Origin: Candidatus Limimorpha caballi | Lineage (GTDB): Bacteria; Bacteroidota; Bacteroidia; Bacteroidales; F082 | Direction of reading: 5' to 3' | DNA length: 64,000 nucleotides | Assembly (NCBI GenBank): GCA_018064605.1 | Contig: JAGHUX010000008.1 | Location: forward strand, 62,001-126,000 | Shown here: piece by piece, positions 41,172-52,560 of the stretch | Layout of the letters: each line of letters opens with the position of its first letter | How positions within the stretch are numbered: the stretch's first letter is position 1 | Translations under genes and position numbers: made by a program | The notes under the pieces: generated by a model | The model's database searches: none | What the model was told of the DNA's origin: nothing | The model's input: the letters and a program-made list of their open reading frames with translations, nothing else

Positions 41172-42476
41172 CTATATGAATATCAGCTGTACGATGACAT
41201 ACACAGGCAGCACGAAAATCAGTGCGAACTTATAGATATACCTGAAGAAATCGGGCATTTTGACGCCGCTTTGTTCGGCGATAGCCTTGACCATGAAGTT
41301 CGGGCCGTTGCCGATATACGTCATTGCGCCGAAGAACACGGCGGCTGTTGAGATTGCCTTGAGCAGGAACTCTGGGATGCCGGCCACCATGGCGCCAGTG
41401 AACGTCGAGTAATCAAGACCGCTCGCGACACTGTGGAATGCCAGCGCCGTCGGGGTGTTGTCGAGGAATGAGCTCAGCGCACCCGTGATATAGTAGAACT
41501 GCCAGTCTTTCTCAAGGCCCATGCCCGGCGCGTTGTTCTGCAGATACATGAGGGCCGGCACCATCGTGATGAAGATGCCGAGGAAAAGTGCGGCGACCTC
41601 GAGTATCGGGCCCCAGCTGAACTTGTTGTCTTCAAAACGTGTCTTCCTGCTTGTGCAGACCATCGACAGCAATCCTATCACAATCAGGGCTGCGCTTTGG
41701 ACGAGTTTCAGCGTGTTGTCATCGACACCTTTTATATATTGGTTGTTGATGAAGGCCACCGAAGCGACGACGCCGAGCAGGAAAATGAAATTGACTTTCC
41801 CTTCAATCTTAAGCGGTTCCTGTTCAAGGAAGTCACTGAGGAGACTCTCTTCGTCCTCCTTTTTATACATCACCGAATCGTAGATGAAATAAATCAGCAG
41901 GAGAAGCAGTCCGGCGGTGAGCCATTCGGCGAAGAGGCCGAAGAACCAGCCGAACGACGCGCCGCGCAGGTAGAGCATGAAGAGCGGCGGGTCGCCGAGC
42001 GGCGTGAGAAGACCTCCGCAGTTCGCCACTATCGCGATGAAGAACAGCACCGTATGGACGGTGTGTTTGCGCTGCTTGTTGATGTTCAGGAGCGGACGGA
42101 TGAGAAGCATCGCGGCCCCGGTCGTCCCCATGAACGACGCCAGCACCATGCCGATGGCGAGCATGATGACGTTGTTGATGGGTTTCGCCTTAACGTCAAT
42201 ATTGATGAAGATGCCGCCGGTGACGATGAACAGCGAGAGCAGCAGCGCGATGAACGGGACGTAGTCATACACGACCTGATGGATGATATTGTGCGTCATC
42301 CCGTTGGCCGCGAAGACGATGATGACCGGGATTGCAAGGATTAACGAGACGACAAGTTTGTTCAGGTTGTTCTCCCAGAAATGCTCCGTCTTCCTGACGA
42401 GCGGGAACGCCGCTATCGACAGCAGCATGAGGATGAACGGGACGAGTGTCCACAATGGGATGAATGTTGAGCTCAT
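41172..42476 (-). CDS. Sodium:proton antiporter, NhaD-like (ion transporter superfamily)
   Basis: A 434-residue inner-membrane protein starting MSSTFIPLWTLVPFILMLLS, with about 11-12 TM helices. Motifs include NCGGLLTPLGDPPLFMLY (about residues 170-187) and SSFLDNTPTALAFHSVA (about 328-344), paired half-helix signatures of NhaD-type antiporters. It exports Na+ in exchange for H+. I reject a longer frame reaching 42743, because its first 89 codons are antisense to RNase P RNA. Single-gene unit with a terminator. Confidence 0.9.
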   Translation of the reverse strand: MSSTFIPLWTLVPFILMLLSIAAFPLVRKTEHFWENNLNKLVVSLILAIPVIIVFAANGMTHNIIHQVVYDYVPFIALLLSLFIVTGGIFINIDVKAKPINNVIMLAIGMVLASFMGTTGAAMLLIRPLLNINKQRKHTVHTVLFFIAIVANCGGLLTPLGDPPLFMLYLRGASFGWFFGLFAEWLTAGLLLLLIYFIYDSVMYKKEDEESLLSDFLEQEPLKIEGKVNFIFLLGVVASVAFINNQYIKGVDDNTLKLVQSAALIVIGLLSMVCTSRKTRFEDNKFSWGPILEVAALFLGIFITMVPALMYLQNNAPGMGLEKDWQFYYITGALSSFLDNTPTALAFHSVASGLDYSTFTGAMVAGIPEFLLKAISTAAVFFGAMTYIGNGPNFMVKAIAEQSGVKMPDFFRYIYKFALIFVLPVYVIVQLIFI

Positions 42477-42548
42477 GATTGATTTTTTAAAAGTGTGCAA
42501 ATTTACGATTTTTTTTGCAAAGGCAAGACGTATCGTCGGATTTTTTTG

Positions 42549-42556
42549 TAATTTTG
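42549..42556 (+). promoter_or_regulatory. -7 box (TAATTTTG) of the RNase P RNA gene
   Basis: TAATTTTG ends 7 bp before the first base of the P1 stem at 42563, so the mature 5' end coincides with the transcript start. Confidence 0.65.
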
Positions 42557-42562
42557 CCGGCT

Positions 42563-42918
42563 GAAAAGCGACTGTCGCGGGCGGAAGCAATTCCGCGTGA
42601 GGAAAGTCGGGACAGCACAGAGCAACATACTTCCTAACGGGAAGCCTTTGGCGGCAAAGGAGGAAAGTGCCACAGAAAATTACCGCCCGGAAGGGTAAGG
42701 GTGAAAACGCGAGGTAAGAGCTCACGCATCTCCGTGGTGACACGGACCTGGGGTAAACCCTATGGGCTGCAAAACCAAATATACCGATGTTGGCCTATGG
42801 GCCTGAAGGGCTGCTCGTCCGAGTCGGGTGGGTAGGTCGCTGAAGCCCGCCGGTGACGGCCGGCTTAGAGAAATGACAGTCACTCAGCAATGAGAACAGA
42901 ATCCCGCTTACGCTTTTC
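42563..42918 (+). ncRNA. rnpB: RNase P RNA, bacterial type A
   Basis: The catalytic RNA that matures the 5' ends of tRNAs. GAAAAGCG at the 5' end pairs with CGCTTTTC at the 3' end (P1). The conserved core is present: GAGGAAAGTCGGGAC (CR I), CACAGAAAATTACCGCC (CR II), GGTAAGGGTGAAAACG, GAGGTAAGAGCTCAC (CR III), TAGAGAAATGACAG (CR IV) and ACAGAATCCCGCTTAC (CR V). Length of about 356 nt is normal. It has its own promoter and a strong terminator. The protein subunit gene is not here. Confidence 0.95.
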
Positions 42919-42921
42919 TTT

Positions 42922-42957
42922 CGCCTTTGGGACATCCTCCCAAAGGCGAAATTTTTA
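42922..42957 (+). terminator. Terminator of rnpB
   Basis: Perfect 10-bp stem CGCCTTTGGG / CCCAAAGGCG with an ACATCCT loop, followed by AAATTTTT, immediately after the P1 stem. Confidence 0.85.
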
Positions 42958-43014
42958 TGAAATAAACTGACGTAATCTCCGTTTTTCTTAGTAATTTCGC
43001 AAAAAAATTATTAT

Positions 43015-46000
43015 ATGGGAATAATAAGGAAATCTTTGGCTTTTTTGACACTGACAGCAGTCTTATCATATTCATTATCAGCGCAAAAACGCATCGAACA
43101 ATACGACCCTGAAGCAATCTTCAACGAAGCCCTGACACTCTTCGAGAACGAGAACTACGGCTCCGCCGCCGAACTTTTTCACCAATACATGGAAATCGCC
43201 GACAACAACGAAAACCTGCGGACGGTGGAGGCGAAATATTACGAGGCCGTCAGCTCAGCGTACATCGGCAAAGGACAGCAACTGGTCCTGGATTTCGTCA
43301 ACGAGAACCCGGCCAGCATACTCGCGACGAAGGCCAACCTGTTGTACGCCAACATGTTGCTCGAAAGCAAAAAATACCGCGACGCGATAAAAATCTATGA
43401 ATCGATAGACCCTTATGAGCTTGCCGACGAGGAGAGGACAGAGATGAACTTCAAGAAGGCGACCGCGTATTACCACATGAACGACATCGAGAAGGCGACC
43501 CCGCTGTTCCGCAACGCGGCGCTGTGGGAAGGCCCGTATCAGGACGACGCGCGTTATTATTACGCTCATATCCAATATCTTGACAGAAACTACAATCTGG
43601 CGAGAAAATATTTCGCTCTGATTGAAGAATCGCCGAAGTACAAAGGCGTGGTGTCGCATTACATGATGCAGATGAACTTCGCCGAAGGCAACTACAAGTC
43701 GGTCACTGACAACGCGGAGGAGGTCATGGCGAATGCCGACAAGAAAAGCAAGAAGGAAATCGCGCTGATGGTTGCCGAGTCGTGGTATCAGCAGAGAGAC
43801 TACGCGAAAGCCGTTGAATGCTACGGCGCTGCGCAAAGCGGCGGCAAGCGTGCATTCCCGCGCGAGATCGAGTTCCGGCTCGGCTATTGTCTGATGAAAA
43901 CCGACGATTACGAAAAAGCCACAGTCCATTTCCAGAACGCGGCGGGCGGGAACGACGACGAACTCGGGCAGTTCGCCTCGTATTATCTGGCGCAATGCTA
44001 CATCGAGACGCATCAGGAGAAGTTCGCTCGCAACGCCTTCCTCACAGCATACAAGGCCGGCTTCGACCAGAAGATGAGCGAAGACGCGCTCTTCAACTAC
44101 GCCCGGCTCAGCTTCATCACCGGCGTTGACCCGTTCAACGACGCCGTGACGCAGCTCAACAGCTACATCGACAGACACCCGCTCTCCGAACGCGCCGACG
44201 AGGCACGCCTCATGGTCGTGCACCTGCTCCTGAACGCAAAAGACTACGACAAGGCGCTGAAAACCCTCGAACGCTATGACAAAATGGACGCCGAGATGGA
44301 GAAGATATACGCACAGCTGACGTACAACATTGCCATTCAGTCATATACGGAGAAAAACTACGACAACGCGATAGCATATTTCAACAAGACACTCAAGAAC
44401 AACTGGATCTCCGACGACCTTCGCGCCGAAGCCACATATTGGCTCGCCGACGCGTACACGCAAAAGAAAGACATCGACAACGCGGAGAGCAAGTTGTTGG
44501 CATTCATCAAGATGCCGGCGGCGGAGCACACGGAGATGTATCCACTCACCCACTACAACTTCGGCTACCTCGCGTTCCAGAAAAACGACTTCACCAACGC
44601 GGCGAAGGAATTCGTGTTTTTTGTCAACAACAGCAAGACGGGGAAAGACTTCGAGTCGGATGCCTGGATGCGTATCGGCGACTGCTATTTCATGGGCAGA
44701 AACTACAGCAAGGCCATCACAGCCTACGAAAACGCCGCCAAACTTGACAGGAAAAACGCCGACTACGCTTTGTTCCAGACCGGCATGGGGTACGGCGCCT
44801 TGGGCAACAGCAACGGCAAGATACAGAGCATGAACACCTTATGCGAGAACCACAAGACATCGTCATTTTACGACAAGGCTTTGTATGAGATAGGGATGAC
44901 ACATCTCGGAGCCAACGACACACGTTCCGCCATCGCCGCCTTCGACCGACTCATCCAGGAACGCCCGCGCTCGTCGTTCGCGCGTCAGGGACAGATGAAG
45001 ATAGGCATGCTTTATTACAACAACGACCAGTACGACCAGGCGCTGGCGGCCCTCGACAAGGTCGTGAAGAAATACCCGAACACCGAAGAGTCGCGTGAGG
45101 CCACTAATATAATAAGGAGTATATACATGGAGACCAACCGCACGCAGGAGTTCTTCGAATACGCCGGCGCGAACGGCATCGTCACCAGCGTCTCGGAAAA
45201 AGACTCGCTGGCATTCAGAACCGCCGAGAGATTCTTCCAGGAAGGTAAATACAACGAAGCATTAGATGCTGTAAATCAATATATCGCACACAACGAGAAC
45301 GGAATCTATCTACTGAAGATAAGCTATTTCGGTCTCACCTCGCTCGAAAAAACCGGCCGGGCGAACGAGGCAAGACCTTATCTCGAATACATCATCTCGC
45401 AACCAGACAACGACTATACCGACAACGCGCTCCTGAAAATCGCGAAGATGGAATTCGACACCGAGAACTTCACCAAGGCAGGCGAATATTACACAAGGCT
45501 CCTGAACATCACTGACAGCCAAAAAGTCAAGATTGAAGCAATGGAGAAGAACATGCTTTGCGAATACAAGCTCGGCAATTATCAGAAAGCGGTGGAGGCA
45601 GGAGAACTGTTCGCGACGATGGATCTGAGCCAGACACAGAAAAACCAGATGAACCACGTCACGGGAATGTCGATGTTCCAGATGAACGACTACGTCTCGG
45701 CGGCGGCGAAACTTGAGGCGGCGGCGCACGACGACAGGGGCGAAATGGGTGCGGAATCGGCATACTACGACGTTCTGGCAAACTGGAACATGGGAAATCT
45801 CGACCAGACCGAGAACAAGGTCTTCTACATCTCCGACAACTTCGGAAATTACAACCACTTGGTTGCCAAGGCGTTTCTCGTCCTGAGCGACGTCTATGTC
45901 GCAAAAGGCAACGCTTTCCAGGCGAAAGAGACGCTGAAAAGCATCATCGACAACTACCCCGACGACAAATACAAAGGCGAAATCGTCAACGCGGCCCGAC

Positions 46001-46044
46001 AGAAAATGGCCGAAATAAATGAAAAAGAAAGCAACGAAGATTGA
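43015..46044 (+). CDS. Large periplasmic TPR protein
   Basis: A 1009-residue exported protein. After a signal peptide (MGIIRKSLAFLTLTAVLSYSLSA) nearly the whole length is tetratricopeptide repeats, for example NYGSAAELFHQYMEIA, DYEKATVHFQNAA, NYDNAIAYFNKTL and QYDQALAALDKVVKKYP. It must be an extended superhelical scaffold in the periplasm or at the outer membrane. The next gene, 18 bp on, encodes a beta-barrel, so it probably assembles with it. The promoter has a near box TAATTTCG. Function unknown; resembles TPR proteins of Bacteroidetes gliding/transport loci. Confidence 0.85.
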   Translation: MGIIRKSLAFLTLTAVLSYSLSAQKRIEQYDPEAIFNEALTLFENENYGSAAELFHQYMEIADNNENLRTVEAKYYEAVSSAYIGKGQQLVLDFVNENPASILATKANLLYANMLLESKKYRDAIKIYESIDPYELADEERTEMNFKKATAYYHMNDIEKATPLFRNAALWEGPYQDDARYYYAHIQYLDRNYNLARKYFALIEESPKYKGVVSHYMMQMNFAEGNYKSVTDNAEEVMANADKKSKKEIALMVAESWYQQRDYAKAVECYGAAQSGGKRAFPREIEFRLGYCLMKTDDYEKATVHFQNAAGGNDDELGQFASYYLAQCYIETHQEKFARNAFLTAYKAGFDQKMSEDALFNYARLSFITGVDPFNDAVTQLNSYIDRHPLSERADEARLMVVHLLLNAKDYDKALKTLERYDKMDAEMEKIYAQLTYNIAIQSYTEKNYDNAIAYFNKTLKNNWISDDLRAEATYWLADAYTQKKDIDNAESKLLAFIKMPAAEHTEMYPLTHYNFGYLAFQKNDFTNAAKEFVFFVNNSKTGKDFESDAWMRIGDCYFMGRNYSKAITAYENAAKLDRKNADYALFQTGMGYGALGNSNGKIQSMNTLCENHKTSSFYDKALYEIGMTHLGANDTRSAIAAFDRLIQERPRSSFARQGQMKIGMLYYNNDQYDQALAALDKVVKKYPNTEESREATNIIRSIYMETNRTQEFFEYAGANGIVTSVSEKDSLAFRTAERFFQEGKYNEALDAVNQYIAHNENGIYLLKISYFGLTSLEKTGRANEARPYLEYIISQPDNDYTDNALLKIAKMEFDTENFTKAGEYYTRLLNITDSQKVKIEAMEKNMLCEYKLGNYQKAVEAGELFATMDLSQTQKNQMNHVTGMSMFQMNDYVSAAAKLEAAAHDDRGEMGAESAYYDVLANWNMGNLDQTENKVFYISDNFGNYNHLVAKAFLVLSDVYVAKGNAFQAKETLKSIIDNYPDDKYKGEIVNAARQKMAEINEKESNED

Positions 46045-46062
46045 CTTTAAAGGTTACGACTC

Positions 46063-47727
46063 ATGAAAAACATTTCAAAAGCTTTGATTCTAAGCATATT
46101 GGCATTGACAATGAATTTGGCCAATGCGCAGGAACATAACGAACAGGTCACCGTTGAAGGCTCGTACCGCCCGCAGATCAGACGCCCGGAGCGCCTCGTG
46201 ATGTCGCCGGGAGCGCCGACCAACAACTTCAGCATCCCCGACTACAAGGCCAGCACACAGGAATTCGACTGCCGCTACGGCATTGAGTTGGAGACGATGA
46301 GTGCGCTGCCGTACATGCCGACGACCGACTCCGACATAAAAGGCAACCTCCTGAAGGCTGCGCTTGGCACGCGGCTCTCACCCGTGTTCTCGTATCACCA
46401 TTATTCGGACCTGTCGAAGACGATGAGCCTGAAAGTCGGCCTCGACCATTATTCGACATGGCTCAGCCAGAAAGACTACAGCAAGTCGTCGTTCATGAAC
46501 AACGGCGTCAACATAGTGACAACCAACAAGTTCAAGTCGGGTCAACTTGACATTTACGGCAACTACCATTACGACCTGTATCACCTCAGAGCCTACGACA
46601 CCCTTGGCAAATCGGTCGAGAACCCTAACGGACGCAACATTCATTCCGTCGTGGCCGGCGCGAAATGGACGGCGGCCGGAACAAGCTACCGTCAGCTGTA
46701 TCAGGAATTCAGCGGCGACTACCACCGCACCGAGATCATGGGCGGGACAAACGAGACACAGGTGAACCTCAACGCCCACATCGCCTACTCCGACAGCTGG
46801 ATCGGGACGAGGAGCATAGAGAACCTTCAGACATTCAACCTGGACGTGAACATGAACTACGACTACATCTACAACGGCCTGCTGCTTTTTGGCGCAAGAC
46901 CGAATTTCACGATGAACGGAGATTTCTACAGGCTGAAAATCGGACTCAACATCGACATCAAGACCGAAGAAAACGTCAACTTCTATCCTGATGTCAGAGG
47001 CAGTTTCCTGCTGTTTGACAAGGACTTGGAACTTTTCGTGAAACTCGCCGGGCAGTCGAAGATCAACACTTTCGAGACGGTCGTCAAGGAGAACCCGTTT
47101 GTGACCACCGACTTCACCTATCTGAGCAATTTCGGATACGAGAAGACTCTTTTCGACTTCAATTTCGGCGGCAAGCTGAACATTCTGAATGTCTTGGATT
47201 TCTATCTCGGCGCAAGATACCGCATCATCGAAGACGGCTTGTTCTACATCCCCGACCGCACTTTCCACGCACTGTACGACAACGATGACGCCGTATATCA
47301 CCTGCAAGCGTTCGATGTCACGTTCATGGACTACAACCTGTGGAACTTCATGTTCGACGTCAACTGGAAAATCAGCAGGGCCGCCGACGCGTCATTGGCC
47401 ATGTCGTTCAACAACTTCTCGATTTCACGCGCATGGTACAAGCCGTCGTTCGAGCTCACGCTGAAAGGCGGCTACAGATCCAGCGACACTTGGAAATTCA
47501 ACGCGGCGATGCACGTCATGGGCAGACGCTGGGCCTTGGACGAAAACAATGAGGAGACCGAATTAAAACCCGCATTCGACATTCAATTAGGCGCTGATTA
47601 TCAGATCAACAAAGATTTTTCGGCTTTCGCGGAAATCCACAATCTCTTCCACAACAAATACCAACTCTACTACAACTACCCAAGTCTCGGATTCGAGTGT
47701 TTTATCGGCTTGAAGTATAAATTTTAA
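46063..47727 (+). CDS. Outer-membrane beta-barrel protein, TonB-receptor-like
   Basis: A 554-residue protein with a signal peptide (MKNISKALILSILALTMNLANA) and then EQVTVEGSYRPQIRRPERL, the short conserved opening of this Bacteroidetes family. From about residue 100 alternating aromatic and polar residues (for example TMSLKVGLDHYSTWLS and FDLNVN-type strands) indicate a barrel of some 16 or more strands, ending in LGFECFIGLKYKF, a C-terminal Phe suited to BAM insertion. No plug domain or TonB box is evident. It likely works with the TPR protein upstream. Confidence 0.8.
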   Translation: MKNISKALILSILALTMNLANAQEHNEQVTVEGSYRPQIRRPERLVMSPGAPTNNFSIPDYKASTQEFDCRYGIELETMSALPYMPTTDSDIKGNLLKAALGTRLSPVFSYHHYSDLSKTMSLKVGLDHYSTWLSQKDYSKSSFMNNGVNIVTTNKFKSGQLDIYGNYHYDLYHLRAYDTLGKSVENPNGRNIHSVVAGAKWTAAGTSYRQLYQEFSGDYHRTEIMGGTNETQVNLNAHIAYSDSWIGTRSIENLQTFNLDVNMNYDYIYNGLLLFGARPNFTMNGDFYRLKIGLNIDIKTEENVNFYPDVRGSFLLFDKDLELFVKLAGQSKINTFETVVKENPFVTTDFTYLSNFGYEKTLFDFNFGGKLNILNVLDFYLGARYRIIEDGLFYIPDRTFHALYDNDDAVYHLQAFDVTFMDYNLWNFMFDVNWKISRAADASLAMSFNNFSISRAWYKPSFELTLKGGYRSSDTWKFNAAMHVMGRRWALDENNEETELKPAFDIQLGADYQINKDFSAFAEIHNLFHNKYQLYYNYPSLGFECFIGLKYKF

Positions 47728-47772
47728 GCGTTTTTTGTCACGAATTATCATGCACCTTAAAGAAAAATTTCT

Positions 47773-47780
47773 TATCTTTG
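47773..47780 (+). promoter_or_regulatory. -7 box (TATCTTTG) of gyrB
   Basis: TATCTTTG, 45 bp before the gyrB ATG; the intervening AT-rich leader CACGTTTTTGTAAAAC is unremarkable. Confidence 0.55.
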
Positions 47781-47822
47781 CACGTTTTTGTAAAACAGTA
47801 AAAATAAAAAATCTAACATTAG

Positions 47823-49793
<1,971 letters not shown>

Positions 49794-49822
49794 TTGTAAG
49801 TTTTATATAACAATTGACACGA

Positions 49823-49857
49823 AAGGAACGCCAAACCAACGGTGTTCCTTCCTTTTT
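49823..49857 (+). terminator. Terminator of gyrB
   Basis: AAGGAACGCC / GGTGTTCCTT stem (one G-U type mismatch) with an AAACCAAC loop and then CCTTTTT, 30 bp after the gyrB stop. The gap 49858-49984 holds nothing I recognise. Confidence 0.7.
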
Positions 49858-49984
49858 CGCCCTCCCCCGAATGTATCCGTAAAAGACAATTTGACCCGTA
49901 CGCCAAAATTGACCGCCATCATGTTGTATCAGCATTCAAGCATCCGTAACTGGTGAAGGCTGAAACATGACCTGCGGAAAAAAA

Positions 49985-50974
49985 TCATTTCTCGTAAATA
50001 TCTTCAAAAATCTGCCAGCCAACATATAATCCAAAATGTCCCGGATCAGTGAAATTGTAAATGTCATCAGTCAATTCATTTTTCCCGGAATAGTCATAGA
50101 CCCTGTTTCTCCCGAAAATTGACTGTAATGTTTCCAGATCATCCGGATTGATTTTCGGACTATTCTTATAATAACCCGGAGAGATTACAATTTTGTATTC
50201 CGTCTTTTGTTTTTCAAAAACAGATTTAATGTCAACGAGAATCTCTTGAAAATCCCCATCAATCAACACATCTGCCGTGCCGGCATCATCTCTTAAAGCG
50301 TATTGTTTTATATATCTTTCCCTTTTATTTACGCTAAGACCCGACAAGCTATCCCTGACAGGACGATTAAAACAATTATTTATATTGTCCTTTTCCCAGT
50401 CATTGCTAATTGTGTCAAAACAAATATATGGTTTATTATGTCTGATACTGCTTGATATAGATTGAATTATTTTGCTTGGTTTAATATAGCCTTTGAAAAG
50501 CATGCAATGATACATGAACCTTGACTGTCCTGAAAACTTATAATCTTTAATTGACAAAACCTTGGTCGGCAATTGTTTCGTGTCAAAACTTCCTGGAATA
50601 TCAATGAGAACTATAGCATTTTTAATACTATCATTATGAGAATCAATATAATTAATCTTTTGATAAATTCCAGTTATCGTTTCGCCCCACCCTTGAAAAA
50701 CATACTGTCGTGATCCCTCAGGAAGATATTGCTTCCATTTGTATGAATTCAGTCCACATGCTCTTGAACTACCAAAAATGAAAGAATTGTAGTGGTATTT
50801 TGAATTATTCCATAAATATAACTCGGAAGATATATAGTCTCTGTTTGTTTGATCAAAATATTCTAATGAAAACGGTTTCAATGTTTTGAAAGGATCGGTG
50901 ACAAGATACAGAATCACAAGCAACACCAATGGAATCACACATGTCATTGTTATTCTAATAATAAATTTTCTCAT
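49985..50974 (-). CDS. SGNH-like membrane-anchored protein, partner of the MBOAT
   Basis: A 329-residue protein. One N-terminal TM helix (about residues 7-28) anchors a periplasmic domain. FIFGSSRACGLN (about 66-77) provides a Ser nucleophile-like GxS motif, and NFTDPGHFGLYVG near the C-terminus a D-x-x-H pair, the arrangement in DltD/AlgJ/AlgX-type acetylation partners. It is 2 bp after the MBOAT gene. Its DNA is visibly AT-rich (roughly one-third GC) against about half in the neighbours, suggesting a transferred segment. Presumed role: O-acyl transfer to an envelope polymer. Confidence 0.72.
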   Translation of the reverse strand: MRKFIIRITMTCVIPLVLLVILYLVTDPFKTLKPFSLEYFDQTNRDYISSELYLWNNSKYHYNSFIFGSSRACGLNSYKWKQYLPEGSRQYVFQGWGETITGIYQKINYIDSHNDSIKNAIVLIDIPGSFDTKQLPTKVLSIKDYKFSGQSRFMYHCMLFKGYIKPSKIIQSISSSIRHNKPYICFDTISNDWEKDNINNCFNRPVRDSLSGLSVNKRERYIKQYALRDDAGTADVLIDGDFQEILVDIKSVFEKQKTEYKIVISPGYYKNSPKINPDDLETLQSIFGRNRVYDYSGKNELTDDIYNFTDPGHFGLYVGWQIFEDIYEK

Positions 50975-50976
50975 GG

Positions 50977-52416
50977 CTAAAACTGAAAATAAATGAAACT
51001 TTGTGAGCCTGTACTAAATTCAAAAATCAAGCATGTCATTATGTAATAGACCAAATATCTTAATATCATGTTAATATTTCTAATTTTTGACAATCCATGC
51101 TGTCCTTTTCTTTCGTGCCATTCGGTTATCAACAACAAGAAAACAAACAACAAGCTGCGCTTTGTTCCCGTGTAATTCATAGGCGTGCTCAGCAAGCTCG
51201 CATTGAAAATCCCGCAGACGTATTCCCACGCCTGTCCGATGCTCTCGGCGCGGAAGATTATCCAGCCGATGACGACAAGCATGAACGTCAGCAGCATCTG
51301 TGAAAGTTCCTTCAGTGAGGGCAAAAGCCTCCCTTCAGCCACGATGTTGGTGTTCTTGCGGTTCTTGCCGAGCAAAATCAAGGGTAAAAACAAAATCGCG
51401 TGGTATGCGCCCCATGCGATGAAGGTCCAGTTGGCGCCGTGCCAGAAACCGCTCACGAGGAAGATTATGAACGTGTTGCGGACCACTTTCACTTTTGATA
51501 CGCGGCTTCCGCCGAGCGGGATGTAGATGTAGTCGCGGAACCACGTCGTCAGCGAGATGTGCCACCTGCGCCAGAACTCCGCGATATCGCGCGAGAAATA
51601 CGGCACGTTGAAGTTGCGCATCAGCCTCACGCCGAACAGCTTCGCGCAGCCGATGGCAATGTCGGAATAGCCGGAGAAGTCGCCGTAGATCTGGAAGGTG
51701 AAGAATATCGCCGCGAGCAGCAGAGTGCTTCCGCTCTGGCCTTGGTAGCTCTCAAAAACCTGATTCACGTAAATCGCGCAGTTGTCGGCGACGACCACCT
51801 TCTTGAAGAAGCCCCACAGCATCTGCCGGCATCCGTCAACGGCCGTCGCATAGTCAAATTTCCTCGGCTTTTGGAACTGCGGCAGGAGATTTGTCGCACG
51901 CTCGATAGGCCCGGCCACGAGCTGCGGGAAGAAGCTGATGAACGCGAAGAACGCCACCGCATCCCTTGTCGGCTCAATCTTTCCCCTGTAAACGTCAATC
52001 GTGTAGCTCAAAGCCTGGAAAGTGTAGAAACTTATCCCGACAGGCAAAATCACGTTCAAAGTTACGAAGTCAAGTTCCAAACCGAACAATCCGAAAAGTC
52101 CCGCGAAGTTCTCGGAGAAAAAATTGAAATATTTGAAAACACACAGAATCAACAAATTAACCGTGATGTTTCCGGCGCAGATCCATTTTTGAGATCTGGG
52201 CTTGTCTTCGTTGCTTTTGATGAGCATCCCGCTCCAGTAGCTGAAGCCGCTGGTTATCGCGATCAGAATCAGGAAACGCCAGTCCCACCAGCCGTAGAAG
52301 ACGTAGCTGGCCACCAAAACGAGCGCGTTCTGAACCTTCAATTTCTTGAAGACGAACCAATAGAGGATGAAGACTACCGGCAGGAAAACCAGAAATTCAA
52401 TTGATTGGAACAGCAT
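50977..52416 (-). CDS. MBOAT family O-acyltransferase
   Basis: A 479-residue inner-membrane protein starting MLFQSIEFLVFLPVVFILYW, with about 10-12 TM helices. NVPYFSRDIAEFWRRWHISLTTWFRDYIYIPLGG is the conserved MBOAT cytoplasmic stretch, and SGFWHGANWTFIAWGAYHAI (about residues 324-343) carries the catalytic His. Members export acyl groups for alginate, teichoic acid or peptidoglycan acetylation. I use ATG 52416; a TATCTTTG box at 52477-52484 precedes it. The last 40-50 codons switch to the AT-rich composition of the downstream gene. Confidence 0.92.
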   Translation of the reverse strand: MLFQSIEFLVFLPVVFILYWFVFKKLKVQNALVLVASYVFYGWWDWRFLILIAITSGFSYWSGMLIKSNEDKPRSQKWICAGNITVNLLILCVFKYFNFFSENFAGLFGLFGLELDFVTLNVILPVGISFYTFQALSYTIDVYRGKIEPTRDAVAFFAFISFFPQLVAGPIERATNLLPQFQKPRKFDYATAVDGCRQMLWGFFKKVVVADNCAIYVNQVFESYQGQSGSTLLLAAIFFTFQIYGDFSGYSDIAIGCAKLFGVRLMRNFNVPYFSRDIAEFWRRWHISLTTWFRDYIYIPLGGSRVSKVKVVRNTFIIFLVSGFWHGANWTFIAWGAYHAILFLPLILLGKNRKNTNIVAEGRLLPSLKELSQMLLTFMLVVIGWIIFRAESIGQAWEYVCGIFNASLLSTPMNYTGTKRSLLFVFLLLITEWHERKGQHGLSKIRNINMILRYLVYYIMTCLIFEFSTGSQSFIYFQF

Positions 52417-52476
52417 ATTAAAGTATTTGAAAACACAAATAAAATGCGATATTTTTCTAACAACTTTTTTCGGCTG

Positions 52477-52484
52477 CAAAGATA
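52477..52484 (-). promoter_or_regulatory. -7 box (TATCTTTG) of the MBOAT operon
   Basis: TATCTTTG on the minus strand, 60 bp upstream of the ATG at 52416; it makes a longer frame from 52479 impossible. Confidence 0.6.
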
Positions 52485-52560
52485 AAAATCATTATCTTGC
52501 AACTAATATTTATTTGATTTTCAACAATGCAAAAACTACATTTCAAAACTTTTTATGGCC

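Noticed and set aside
42477-42743. N-terminal 89-residue extension of the antiporter
   Set aside because: It is antisense to RNase P RNA and contains its promoter region.
43255-44223. 322-codon minus-strand ORF
   Set aside because: Antisense shadow of the TPR gene, without promoter or recognisable domain.
49858-49984. tRNA or small RNA gene after gyrB
   Set aside because: No cloverleaf or TTCGAnnC arm; nothing beyond the terminator.
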